DNA of 53,931 bases from an uncultured Clostridia bacterium (GCA_944384585.1 CALWTY010000009.1:1-53931), one strand, 5' to 3'. Shown: positions 1 to 7,412, counted from the stretch's first letter. Numbers and translations are program-made. The notes: generated by a model from the letters alone, not told the origin.

Positions 1-82
1 CGCCGCCCTGATTTCATTTTTTCGCTGTTGAATCGCAAAATTTAATACTGGGAACTAATTTTTAGAGGTTCCCATAACAAAA

Positions 83-1075
83 ATGAAGGTGGATGCCATT
101 GTCAATGCTGCCAACGAGTCGCTCTTGGGCGGTGGAGGTGTTGACGGTGCAATTCACCGCGCAGCAGGCTCGGGATTGCTTGCCGAGTGCAGAACACTTG
201 GCGGTTGTAAGACGGGTAAGGCGAAGATCACAGGCGGATATAATCTGCCTGCGAAGTACGTAATACATACCGTTGGTCCGATCTATAACGACGGCAACCA
301 CGGTGAGAAAGAGTTGCTTGAATCCTGCTATCGCGAATCTTTGGCTCTTGCGAAAGAGAATCTGTGCGAAACGGTGGCATTCCCGCTTATCTCGTCGGGC
401 GTGTATGGGTATCCCAAAGATCAAGCCTTGAAGGTTGCTATTGACGTTATCAGCGACTTTCTTCTTGAAAACGAAATGACCGTCTATATTGTCATATTCG
501 ATAAGGCTGCATATAAAATCAGCGAGAAACTGCTCTCGGATATTGCCGAATATATCGACGATAATTATGTGGACGAGCATACCGATTATAGCCGCGAGCG
601 TATGCGTATGAATGCTCCAATGGCGTCTATGGCTCCACGTAAAAGACGAAAGAAATCGGATGATGATTTCCTTGAAATGTGCGATTGCAAGGCTTTGCCC
701 CTTGAGGATGACTTGGACGCAAAGTTAAAGCAGATCGACGAAAGTTTCTCTCAAATGCTTTTGCGTAAGATTGACGAAAAAGGTATGACCGATGCCGAGT
801 GCTATAAGAAGGCAAATATTGACCGCAAGCTGTTCTCCAAAATCCGTAGCGACGTTCACTATAAGCCGAGCAAACCCACTGCGCTCGCATTTGCAATCTC
901 TTTGGAGCTTTCCTTGGCTGAAACCGAAGATATGCTTCGCAAGGCAGGGTTCGCGCTATCTCACAGCAATAAGTTCGATATTATCATCGAATACTTTATC
1001 AGCAAGGGCAACTATAATATTTTTGAAATTAACGAGGCTCTGTTTGCATTCGATCAGAGTTTGTTAGGGGCGTGA
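83..1075 (+). CDS. Macrodomain protein with a C-terminal alpha-helical extension; N-terminus apparently truncated
   Basis: Residues 1-150 are a macrodomain (ADP-ribose binding or de-ADP-ribosylation): [20 protein letters not shown] is the ribose-binding motif and [13 protein letters not shown] the second phosphate loop. Macrodomains normally begin about 10-15 residues earlier with a first beta strand ending in DITK. Here the in-frame upstream sequence reads EVPITK and a stop lies at 56-58, so the first strand is missing unless a non-standard start is used. Residues 185-330 form a separate charged, helical domain ([16 protein letters not shown], then [15 protein letters not shown]) that resembles a helix-turn-helix-like module often attached to such proteins on mobile elements; its function is unknown to me. 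No clear ribosome binding site precedes the ATG at 83. It heads a run of same-strand island genes, with the next gene 3 bases downstream. Confidence 0.8.
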   Translation: MKVDAIVNAANESLLGGGGVDGAIHRAAGSGLLAECRTLGGCKTGKAKITGGYNLPAKYVIHTVGPIYNDGNHGEKELLESCYRESLALAKENLCETVAFPLISSGVYGYPKDQALKVAIDVISDFLLENEMTVYIVIFDKAAYKISEKLLSDIAEYIDDNYVDEHTDYSRERMRMNAPMASMAPRKRRKKSDDDFLEMCDCKALPLEDDLDAKLKQIDESFSQMLLRKIDEKGMTDAECYKKANIDRKLFSKIRSDVHYKPSKPTALAFAISLELSLAETEDMLRKAGFALSHSNKFDIIIEYFISKGNYNIFEINEALFAFDQSLLGA

Positions 1076-1078
1076 ATT

Positions 1079-1381
1079 ATGAGAAAAATTAAAATAATCG
1101 TTATGAGAAAAGCACGATACGATGATTTGATTGAAAAGTATGAAAATCCTATAGAACACGCCTGTGACTTACAAGAAGGTCAGATTTTTATCTGTGAAGG
1201 TTGGCAAAAGCCCGATGGATTTTGTGACAGCGCGTGGGATAGCGTTTCACCGTTTGTAATGACTCTTGCTCACGGTGGCGAGAATTTCTACGACGGATGG
1301 ATGAAGAATCCAAAATCAGCAATGATTTCTTGCAACGACGGTTTTCGTCCTGTGAGCTTTTTGATTGAGGTTGTTGAATAA
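1079..1381 (+). CDS. TIGR04076 family protein
   Basis: A 100-residue protein of the TIGR04076 type: a basic start MRKIKIIVMRK, then GQIFICEGWQKPDGFCDSAW in the middle and CNDGFRPVSFLIEVVE at the end. The family is common in anaerobes and its function is not established. The conserved cysteines (residues about 31, 40, 50 and 86) suggest a metal site or redox role, but this is inference. It starts 3 bases after the macrodomain gene and is followed 10 bases later by an ArsC-like gene, so the three are probably cotranscribed. No signal peptide or membrane segment is visible. Confidence 0.75.
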   Translation: MRKIKIIVMRKARYDDLIEKYENPIEHACDLQEGQIFICEGWQKPDGFCDSAWDSVSPFVMTLAHGGENFYDGWMKNPKSAMISCNDGFRPVSFLIEVVE

Positions 1382-1391
1382 GGAGATTACT

Positions 1392-1748
1392 ATGTTAAAA
1401 TTTATTTGTTACCCCAAATGCACCACCTGCCAAAAGGCGAGAAAGTGGCTTGATGATAACGGGATTAAGTATGAGTTTAGAGATATTAAACTCAATAATC
1501 CCACGCTCGATGAGTTGACGGGATGGTATAAGAAAAGCGGTTTGCCGCTCAAAAAGTTCTTCAATACAAGCGGTCTGCTTTATAAATCCCTCGACCTTAA
1601 AAATAAGCTTCCAACAATGACCGAGGATGAGGTGCTAAAGCTTCTCGCAAGCGACGGTATGCTCGTAAAGCGTCCGTTGCTTATCGGTGACGGCTTCGTG
1701 CTTGTCGGTTTTAAGGAAGCTGAGTGGAGTGCAACATTAGGTAAATAA
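1392..1748 (+). CDS. ArsC/Spx-family thioredoxin-fold protein
   Basis: A 118-residue member of the arsenate reductase (ArsC)/Spx/YffB family. The active-site loop YPKCTTCQKARKWL lies at residues 5-18, with a CxxC instead of the single-Cys CGTS form; DIKLNNPTLDEL and the C-terminal KRPLLIGDGFVLVGFKE are the family signatures. The start at 1392 is preceded by AAGGAG at a good distance; an upstream in-frame start at 1365 would overlap the previous gene and lacks a site. In Firmicutes this group includes thiol-redox regulators and glutaredoxin-like reductases, so true arsenate reduction is not shown. No arsenic transport or arsR gene is nearby. Confidence 0.85.
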   Translation: MLKFICYPKCTTCQKARKWLDDNGIKYEFRDIKLNNPTLDELTGWYKKSGLPLKKFFNTSGLLYKSLDLKNKLPTMTEDEVLKLLASDGMLVKRPLLIGDGFVLVGFKEAEWSATLGK

Positions 1749-1827
1749 TTTGTCGCTTGACATGCGACTCAACCTCTCTTTTATTGATGTACAATATAGA
1801 CATCGAATGAAAGAGAGGTTTTTAATT

Positions 1828-2346
1828 ATGAAAAACAACATTACTGAACTCGTATTTATTTTGGACAGAAGCGGCTCTATGGCAGGGCTCGAGAGCGACA
1901 CCATCGGTGGCTTTAACTCGATGATTGAAAAGCAGAATAAGCAAGACGGAGGCTGCTACGTTTCCACCGTGCTTTTCGATGACGAAAGCGAGGTTTTGCA
2001 CGACCGCGTGAAGCTCGGTGACATTCCTCAAATGACCGACAAAGACTATACCGTTCGCGGTTGCACGGCTCTTATCGATGCCATCGGCGGAGCGATTCAC
2101 CACATCGGAAACATCCACAAATATGCTCGCAACGAGGATGTACCGGAGCATACAATGTTCGTTATCACAACGGACGGACAAGAGAACGCAAGTCACCGTT
2201 ATCGCGATGATAGAAAGGGTGGCAAATATACGACTCGAGAAAATGACATTTGTATGTCACGTCAGCCGCTTGGCTCAAGATGGAAAATCAAATACACAAT
2301 TACCGCAAGAGGCAATACCTCTTGGCTGAGCGCTGAGCAGATCTAA
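1828..2346 (+). pseudogene. vWA-domain (TerY-like) protein, truncated after the metal-binding core
   Basis: The protein starts as a typical von Willebrand A domain: LVFILDRSGSMAG is the MIDAS DxSxS motif, TALIDAIGGAI supplies the MIDAS threonine and FVITTDGQENAS the last metal-contacting aspartate. Relatives continue with a helix and a GANIDA-type strand. Here, after residue about 126, the frame runs into unrelated low-quality sequence and stops at 2346, about 45 residues short of the domain end. The start at 1828 follows GAGAGG; the longer in-frame alternative at 1750 has no site. The break point leads directly into the hairpin array at 2346-2580, so a recombination event there probably destroyed the gene. 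Intact relatives are linked to tellurite/stress modules on mobile elements. Confidence 0.7.
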
Positions 2347-2580
2347 ACTTATGTGCCACCGGCACATAGGTTGAACTTCCGCGCCAGCGGAGGGGAAGAT
2401 AGCAACTTCTCCTCCGCTGGTGGAGAAGTCTTATCTCAACTTGTGCACCGTTGGTGCAGAAGTGAAAATTATGCTCCACCGGAGCACAATTAATTCGTTT
2501 CCGTCGGAGACACATTTCTTCGTGCCAAAATGGCACGAAGCTGAATAAGAAAATAACTTCGTCTCACGCGGGGACGAAGT
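2346..2580. repeat. Array of eight consecutive short hairpins with different stems
   Basis: Eight inverted repeats follow each other at about 25-39 base centre-to-centre spacing: 2346-2372, 2376-2393, 2405-2429, 2439-2463, 2467-2491, 2497-2511, 2518-2540 and 2556-2580. Most have 7-12 bp stems and loops of 3-5 bases (ACC, GTT, ACC, GTC, AAA). Stem sequences differ, yet base pairing is kept in each (e.g. TATGTGCC/GGCACATA; TGCTCC/GGAGCA; CTTCGTGCC/GGCACGAAG). Several share outer arms AACTT/AAGTT or AATT/AATT. Spacers are AT-rich. No gene is visible in it. It is not a CRISPR: there are no constant repeats. Function unknown. Confidence 0.85.
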
Positions 2581-2762
2581 GAAAATATATCTGTAAAAAA
2601 GTGAGAACCCGACCGCCTACCACATCGCTTCAAAAGCAATGCAAAACGTAAATACAAAATAGCTCCATCGTTTCAATGGACAGATCCGAACTATCGAAAA
2701 CCAAATACTGACCTGCTGAAGAAAAGGCTCGTGGAGAAATTGCTTGTGTTCATACAAATACC
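2581..2762. other. Intergenic stretch with no supported gene
   Basis: Between the hairpin array and the promoter of the ATPase gene there is about 180 bases without a credible start codon or ribosome binding site. One frame (about 2668-2765) reads a plausible 30-residue peptide ending KKRLVEKLLVFIQIP, which may be the tail of a lost gene, but nothing identifies it. Confidence 0.4.
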
Positions 2763-2791
2763 TTGAAGAAGATCGTTTTTTATGTTATAAT
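2763..2791 (+). promoter_or_regulatory. Sigma-A promoter of the AAA ATPase gene
   Basis: TTGAAG at 2763-2768, a 17-base spacer and TATAAT at 2786-2791, with a TG at 2783-2784 giving an extended -10. The predicted start of transcription near 2798 leaves about 33 bases before the ATG at 2831. It supports the start at 2831 rather than the earlier in-frame ATG at 2744, which lies upstream of the promoter. Confidence 0.75.
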
Positions 2792-2830
2792 AATTATAAA
2801 AGAAAAATCGATTCAGCATTTGAGGCTAAT

Positions 2831-4660
2831 ATGGAACTGACAAAGATTGAAATAGAAAGTTATAAATCAATAAAAGTATCTGTTACAATCTCTTTTGTAG
2901 AAGGTTTGCCAACTATCTTGATCGGTAAAAACGGTAGTGGAAAAACGAATGTTTTGGAAGCATTATCAGCAATTGCTTTGGCAAACACTAACTACTACGG
3001 AAACAGAGAAAAAGAGCAGCCTACTTACCGTGCATACATTCAGTTGTGTGAAGATGATGTAGCAACAATGCTGCCTGATGTCGTCTATGATAAAAATAAA
3101 TGTGAGATAGTTGCGTATAGTAGCGGTAGTGATCTGAAGATTGATAGAGTACGCTCCGAATATATCGTTTCATCAATCAGAAAAGAAATTGCAGATATTC
3201 GAGATTTGGCATTGCAGTTAAAGGATGCAGTCGATTTATACGAAAAACAACTAATAAAAATATCTCACGATGGATACGAGGAATTACCCATCCATTGTTA
3301 CAACATCAAAGATGAAAATGGAAGATTAACTAACTATAATGTATTGCATTGGCAGGCAGAGCATTTTATAGACAATGTTCGTAAAGTTCTTGACCATATG
3401 CTACAAACATTTGAGGATGATGAGGCGGCTCTTACATTTGTCGCAGAAACGCACCTGTATTTCGGTTGGAATAAAAGAGAAGCGTTTAGACTCGAATATG
3501 TAGAACCCTCTCTCGCTAAATTTGAACAGAAATTTATATCAATCAACAAAACTGCGATTAAAAGAGAGATCACAAAGATAAACAAGGCAACGAAAGACAC
3601 CTGTGATCGAATTGATTACTTAATTAAAGAAATAGAGGACAGGACAAAACGCATCCAAGAAGGTTTGGATACCGATCATATGCTAAGACAAGAACAGGAT
3701 GAACGCTATTACTCGTTCTTGCGCCATGTTCAGCATATTATCGGAAAAAGATGCTTGTTTTTGAAAAATGAGAGTAATGATGTAATCTTCAGGAAAGAGG
3801 ACAGAAATTACTATTATAATTATCTTTCCAATTCCATAATGGAAACCTATTTGAGACAGGTGTATGAGGGAAGTGATCGGGAAGAACTACTAAGATCTTC
3901 GAAAAATGAGTTGACTCTTTCAGAGCGAGCGGTTGCAGATTTTGAGGCGTTTTTGAATGAGAATATTCCTTCGTTCGATAGAGAAATGTATGATAGTATT
4001 TCTGTGCAGGCAGGAGAGAAAGGACACATCTCTATTTTCTTAAACGAAAAGACCGGGGAGCAAATCAATCTTAATGAAACAAGCGCAGGCAGACGGTGGT
4101 ATTTTACTTACTACTTTATGAAAAACATACTGAGTGAAGGCGATATTTTTATTATCGACGAGCCTGCTGCAATGTTACATCCAAGCGCACAGCGTGAGGT
4201 GCTTTTCGATTTGATGGAGTTGACAAAACGAGGAGTGAAAGTGGTGTATTCCACTCATAGTCCATACTTGATTCCCGATGAATGGCAGTGTGTGCATTTT
4301 GTTACAATGACCGAAGAAGGCACTGAAGTAAATTGCGTTTCATCAAATCAAGAACTTGTTTCTCAAATGACCAATATCGTTGGAGAAGATATCTTCGATA
4401 TCCAGATTGTCTTGGAAAAATATATTTTAGCTTCGCCGGAAATAGTTGCAAGAAATATTTCTGAGTTGATTCGAGAGACTCAAAAGAAAAGAGGAATAAA
4501 AAACTTGCAAATCGTTTGTGACGAAATTGGAATTGAGCACCAAGCTATGAAAAGTTGGAATTATTGGCCAACAGCTCGAAATGGTGAAAGGAACAAAAAA
4601 TTCAGCAGTCCGTCGATTCAGAACATAGCAAAAGTTCTGCGATGGGCGAAAAAAGTATAA
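2831..4660 (+). CDS. AAA (SMC/OLD/RecF-like) ATPase, probable defence or DNA-repair protein
   Basis: A 609-residue ABC-class ATPase. Walker A is LIGKNGSGKTNVLEAL near residues 35-50. The long middle (about 130-330) is charged and helical, consistent with a coiled-coil insertion. The signature region NETSAGRRWYF, Walker B IFIIDEPAAMLHP and the switch histidine STHSPYLIP sit near residues 417-480. This order is that of AAA15/AAA21 proteins such as OLD nucleases and PtuA of Septu. The last 65 residues (IVCDEIGIEHQAMKSWNYWP...IQNIAKVLRWAKK) look like a helix-turn-helix module and not a TOPRIM nuclease. A terminator follows, then an HNH gene 100 bases downstream on the same strand. A role in phage defence is inference. 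Confidence 0.8.
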   Translation: MELTKIEIESYKSIKVSVTISFVEGLPTILIGKNGSGKTNVLEALSAIALANTNYYGNREKEQPTYRAYIQLCEDDVATMLPDVVYDKNKCEIVAYSSGSDLKIDRVRSEYIVSSIRKEIADIRDLALQLKDAVDLYEKQLIKISHDGYEELPIHCYNIKDENGRLTNYNVLHWQAEHFIDNVRKVLDHMLQTFEDDEAALTFVAETHLYFGWNKREAFRLEYVEPSLAKFEQKFISINKTAIKREITKINKATKDTCDRIDYLIKEIEDRTKRIQEGLDTDHMLRQEQDERYYSFLRHVQHIIGKRCLFLKNESNDVIFRKEDRNYYYNYLSNSIMETYLRQVYEGSDREELLRSSKNELTLSERAVADFEAFLNENIPSFDREMYDSISVQAGEKGHISIFLNEKTGEQINLNETSAGRRWYFTYYFMKNILSEGDIFIIDEPAAMLHPSAQREVLFDLMELTKRGVKVVYSTHSPYLIPDEWQCVHFVTMTEEGTEVNCVSSNQELVSQMTNIVGEDIFDIQIVLEKYILASPEIVARNISELIRETQKKRGIKNLQIVCDEIGIEHQAMKSWNYWPTARNGERNKKFSSPSIQNIAKVLRWAKKV

Positions 4661-4680
4661 GAATAACACATAAATCTCAA

Positions 4681-4710
4681 AAAGGGGTGGTGCGCCACCC
4701 TTTTGTTTTT
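4681..4710 (+). terminator. Intrinsic terminator after the ATPase gene
   Basis: AAAGGGGTGG and CCACCCTTTT pair around a TGCG loop (one G-T pair), followed by GTTTTT. It lies 20 bases past the ATPase stop codon and so separates this gene from the HNH gene. Confidence 0.85.
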
Positions 4711-4729
4711 ATATTGAAAGCGATATAAT
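4702..4729 (+). promoter_or_regulatory. Possible promoter for the HNH operon
   Basis: A perfect TATAAT at 4724-4729 lies 32 bases before the HNH start codon. The -35 region is poor (TTTGTT at 4702-4707, 16-base spacer) and overlaps the terminator T-run. Confidence 0.45.
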
Positions 4730-4760
4730 GATTACACCTTAAAGAAAGGAGGTAATCAAA

Positions 4761-5072
4761 ATGTCGAAGTATCGAACCATTGATGTGTGGAACGAGTTTT
4801 ACGGCAGAAAAGAAAGCGTATATGATTATGCCGGTAGGCTAATGAAAAAGTCAGCCTGTGGCGATCCTAACAGCGCGTATCACCCGACACTCGACCACAT
4901 AAGACCTTTGTCTGCAGGTGGATGCGACGTCCTCGGAAATATCGAAATTTGCCATCGTGATACCAACGAGGATAAAGCGGATAGCTTTCCTCATTGGAAT
5001 GCGAACGAGAGAAACTTTCGCGCCAAGAGAGTCAAAGGAACAAGAACAGATTACGAAATAGAAGAAATTTAA
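4761..5072 (+). CDS. Small HNH endonuclease domain protein
   Basis: A 103-residue protein, essentially one HNH fold: HPTLDHIRPLSAGG carries the first His pair, GNIEICHRDTNEDKAD the Asn/His core, and NERNFRAKR closes the domain. The family binds a divalent metal and cuts DNA. The start follows AAAGGAGG at ideal spacing. It lies just after the AAA ATPase gene and leads an operon of two further tiny genes (11 and 14 bases apart). An ATPase plus HNH pair recalls Septu (PtuA/PtuB), but PtuB proteins are usually longer and a terminator lies between the two genes here. Confidence 0.75.
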   Translation: MSKYRTIDVWNEFYGRKESVYDYAGRLMKKSACGDPNSAYHPTLDHIRPLSAGGCDVLGNIEICHRDTNEDKADSFPHWNANERNFRAKRVKGTRTDYEIEEI

Positions 5073-5083
5073 GGAGGAATACC

Positions 5084-5263
5084 ATGGGAAAAGGTGGACA
5101 TGGCGTATCAGGACATACGCACACACGAGCGCAGCTTGATCATTACGCAAATCAGAACAACCCTAATAACGATGCTTATTGGGCGAATCAAGACAACCAT
5201 GCAAACCAATGCAACCCAAGCAACGATGAGTATTGGCATAGCAGGGAAAAAGATGATGATTGA
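5084..5263 (+). CDS. 59-aa Asn/His-rich protein with an internal repeat
   Basis: Begins MGKGGHGVSGHTHTRAQLDH and then repeats a motif of the form HYANQNNPNNDAYW / HANQCNPSNDEYW, with a weaker WANQDN between. AAGGAGG lies 7 bases before the ATG at 5084, so this start is chosen over the longer frame that begins inside the HNH gene. It is hydrophilic with no membrane segment. I recall similar small proteins next to HNH genes on mobile elements of gut Firmicutes, but know no function. The Asn-Pro-Asn-Asp repeats suggest a binding or structural role at most. Confidence 0.65.
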   Translation: MGKGGHGVSGHTHTRAQLDHYANQNNPNNDAYWANQDNHANQCNPSNDEYWHSREKDDD

Positions 5264-5277
5264 CAAGAGGGATGATT

Positions 5278-5445
5278 ATGTTTGGAAGGTTTAGAGCCAA
5301 TCAAGAGGAAGAATTTCGCTTAGAAAAAGAACGACTGAATAAAATGAGTGAAAAAGAACTTTTGATTGAGATGATATTGGAGTTAAAAAGAATCGATCAG
5401 AAGTGTGATGATATTGCAAGAAAAATTGTTATTTGGAGTAACTGA
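5278..5445 (+). CDS. 55-aa coiled-coil protein of unknown function
   Basis: MFGRFRANQEEEFRLEKERL starts a strongly charged, helical peptide that ends in KIVIWSN. Heptad-like spacing of Leu/Ile (LNKMSEKELLIEMILELKRI) suggests a coiled coil. GAGGG precedes the ATG at 5278; another in-frame ATG at 5260 overlaps the previous gene. It is the last gene of the HNH operon and is followed by a strong terminator. No family recognised. Confidence 0.6.
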   Translation: MFGRFRANQEEEFRLEKERLNKMSEKELLIEMILELKRIDQKCDDIARKIVIWSN

Positions 5446-5453
5446 ATAATTAA

Positions 5454-5492
5454 AGCCGATGAGGGATCGCAAGAAACCTCATCGGCTGTTTT
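5454..5492 (+). terminator. Intrinsic terminator of the HNH operon
   Basis: AGCCGATGAGG at 5454-5464 pairs perfectly with CCTCATCGGCT at 5477-5487 (11 bp), followed by GTTTT. Confidence 0.85.
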
Positions 5493-5568
5493 GTGTGACA
5501 AAGATAGTTGCCATTCAAGGTGCAGAATATGGTTTGCAATAATCAAAGAAAAAGCCTTCTGCATACAT

Positions 5569-5606
5569 AGCCAAATGCTTATCAGCCAAGCGTTTGGCTT
5601 TTTTTA
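5569..5606 (+). terminator. Terminator-like hairpin in front of the ArdA-like gene
   Basis: AGCCAAA-T-GCTT pairs with AAGC-G-TTTGGCT (one mismatch) and is followed by a run of T. It lies 21 bases before the next start codon, so it either ends readthrough from upstream or acts as a leader attenuator for the next gene. Confidence 0.6.
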
Positions 5607-5627
5607 TTGCAGAAAGGATGATAACAG

Positions 5628-6500
5628 ATGAATGCAATTATCTCAAAGGGCGACAAAACTGCTCACGTTCAACTCCCCGTAGAACGAAAACAGTTGGCTG
5701 GCGCTCTCTCGTATTTGGGAGCAAATCATACTTCCGATTACGACCTCAAATATAATGAGGAAAACAAAGACGGACTCAAGGTTTCGCTGGAATGCTTCGG
5801 TGTCGTAGAAAACGCAATTGCCAAGGCTCTTCCCGTTGGCTTCCGTTTTCACACGCTCAATGAGTCACTCACCTTGATGGGCAACCTCCCCTATCAGAAC
5901 AGACGAGAGGTCGAAAACACAATCAAGGTTGATGGACTCGACTCCTATGAGCAACTCAACAGAATGCTGACCGAAGCCTATCCTCAGTCAGTTACAACCA
6001 AGTACTACTGTCCGCTGACAATTCAGGTTCATAGCCGAGATTGCTACGGTGATATCGATGAGGATGGATATGAGGAAGATGCCGCGTTTGCAGCTCGTCA
6101 CGAAGACGATATCCGTCAAGCCTTGATGGAGTATAACGCCAGCGACGAATGCAATATGGCAGAATACTTCCACGGCAACAACGGTGTCTCCGAAAAGCTT
6201 CGTTCCGCTGATTGGGATTTTGAACGCAGAAACGGCGAGCTCTACGGATGCATCACCGTACAGACAGCAGGCCCCCTCACAGAGGAAGAAGAACAGGATC
6301 TCAAGGACTGGATCTCCGGTCAGAACTCGGACGGCCTCGGTGAGGGCTTCGAGCAGAGAGAAATCTACCTCGACGGCACTCGTTACGGTGGCTTCATGTA
6401 CGTGAGCTATTGGCATTCGGGCGATGATTATTATATCGATAATCAAGACGAATTCGAAGACCGCCTTATGTCGGATGGCATGACGATGGGTGGAATGTAA
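5628..6500 (+). CDS. ArdA-like / conserved mobile-element protein
   Basis: A 290-residue acidic protein. The N-terminal half (QLPVERKQLAGALSYLGANH ... FGVVENAIAKALPVGFRFHT) resembles the conserved region seen in antirestriction and plasmid-maintenance proteins of Firmicutes conjugative elements. The C-terminal half has LTEEEEQDLKDWISGQNSDG and GFEQREIYLDGTRYGGFMYV, a block I recognise from integrative elements. The high Asp/Glu content fits a DNA-mimic such as ArdA, but I cannot prove it. GAAAGGATG precedes the start. It is coupled to the next tiny gene (stop and start overlap by one base). Confidence 0.55.
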   Translation: MNAIISKGDKTAHVQLPVERKQLAGALSYLGANHTSDYDLKYNEENKDGLKVSLECFGVVENAIAKALPVGFRFHTLNESLTLMGNLPYQNRREVENTIKVDGLDSYEQLNRMLTEAYPQSVTTKYYCPLTIQVHSRDCYGDIDEDGYEEDAAFAARHEDDIRQALMEYNASDECNMAEYFHGNNGVSEKLRSADWDFERRNGELYGCITVQTAGPLTEEEEQDLKDWISGQNSDGLGEGFEQREIYLDGTRYGGFMYVSYWHSGDDYYIDNQDEFEDRLMSDGMTMGGM

Positions 6501-6634
6501 TGGCTCTTCTGTTTTCCCACGTTCGAGTTACAACTCCCGATGGCAACGAAGCGGAATTCCTCGTCAGCGGTATTCCGAGAGAATTTGATGACTTCGAATA
6601 CAACAACAAAAATCCACTCCCTGTGAACTTCTAA
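6500..6634 (+). CDS. 44-aa protein coupled to the ArdA-like gene
   Basis: ATG at 6500 shares its A with the TAA stop of the preceding gene. The product, MALLFSHVRVTTPDGNEAEF...NNKNPLPVNF, is soluble and unrelated to anything I recognise. Its overlap with the previous gene and the terminator 10 bases after its stop codon support real translation. No own ribosome binding site is needed if it is translationally coupled. Confidence 0.55.
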   Translation: MALLFSHVRVTTPDGNEAEFLVSGIPREFDDFEYNNKNPLPVNF

Positions 6635-6643
6635 ACTCCCCAA

Positions 6644-6686
6644 ATGGGTGCTGTAGCATTAAGACTGCAGCACCCATATATTTTTC
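6644..6686 (+). terminator. Intrinsic terminator after the ArdA-like operon
   Basis: ATGGGTGCTG at 6644-6653 and CAGCACCCAT at 6668-6677 form a perfect 10-bp stem (with further internal pairing), followed by ATATTTTT. Confidence 0.85.
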
Positions 6687-6701
6687 TAAACGAGGGCAAA
6701 A

Positions 6702-7076
6702 ATGAAAGTACAAAAAAATGAAATATACTACGCTGACCTCAATCCGGTACAAGGAAGCGAGCAGGGGGGGATCCGTCCCGTACTGATCATTCAGAATGAT
6801 ATCGGCAACAAAGCCTCACCCACAGTAATTATTGCTGCAATCACAAGCAAGGGAAAGAAAAAGGGACTTCCGACTCATGTAACGATTAAGCTCGAAGAAG
6901 GAAGCCTTCCGAAAGAGTCGATGGCTATGTTGGAACAAATTCGAACGATAGACAAAGACAGGCTGATCAAATATGTTGGTCGCATTGATACCGGCTCTGC
7001 GAACGCCATTGAAAGAGCATCCCTTGCCAGCCTTGGAATCGACATTTATAAAACTTATCAAAGGCTTTATACTTAA
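6702..7076 (+). CDS. mazF: MazF/PemK-type mRNA interferase toxin
   Basis: A 124-residue PemK/MazF protein: EIYYADLNPVQGSEQGGIRP is the N-terminal signature with the catalytic Arg in GGIRPVLIIQND; TVIIAAITSK, GLPTHV and SMAMLEQIRTIDKDRL are the other conserved blocks. Members cleave mRNA as ribosome-independent endoribonucleases and are neutralised by a MazE antitoxin. No antitoxin-like reading frame lies directly upstream: the space back to 6634 contains only a terminator. It may be an orphan, may use an unlinked antitoxin, or the following small HTH protein may serve another role. CGAGGG precedes the start. Confidence 0.9.
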   Translation: MKVQKNEIYYADLNPVQGSEQGGIRPVLIIQNDIGNKASPTVIIAAITSKGKKKGLPTHVTIKLEEGSLPKESMAMLEQIRTIDKDRLIKYVGRIDTGSANAIERASLASLGIDIYKTYQRLYT

Positions 7077-7150
7077 CAAGAAACGGGTGCGATGCTTTGC
7101 ACCCATCTGCAAATGATTTCTGTTCATATGGCAGAAGAAAGGAAAATGCT

Positions 7151-7372
7151 ATGAGCGAAAGACTATATCTTTCAATTTTAAAAGATGAACCGGAAGTATT
7201 AACGGTAATTGAAGTAGCCAAAATTCTGCGAATTGGAAAGAACAAGGCGTATGATCTGGTGAACGGTGGAAGGCTGTCTTCCATCAAAGTCGGAGGCAAA
7301 ACGATTGTCCCAAAAATGTGTCTTGTCACATTTCTTTTGGACACAAATAATTATCAATTGAATCCCGTATAA
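7151..7372 (+). CDS. Excisionase-like small HTH (MerR/HTH_17 fold) protein
   Basis: A 73-residue protein whose core LTVIEVAKILRIGKNKAYDLVNGGRLSSIKVGGKTIVP is the winged-helix fold used by Xis-type recombination directionality factors and helix-turn-helix DNA-binding domains. The start at 7151 is preceded by GAAAGGAAAATGCT. It sits 105 bases before the integrase on the same strand, the usual place of an excisionase. It would bind DNA at the attachment site to bias the integrase toward excision (inference from position and fold). Confidence 0.8.
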   Translation: MSERLYLSILKDEPEVLTVIEVAKILRIGKNKAYDLVNGGRLSSIKVGGKTIVPKMCLVTFLLDTNNYQLNPV

Positions 7373-7412
7373 TCTCCGGTAATCGCTGGATTAATAAGTG
7401 CAAATGTGATAT

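Noticed and set aside
2346..2580. CRISPR array
   Set aside because: There are no constant direct repeats and no cas genes; the units are inverted repeats with different sequences.
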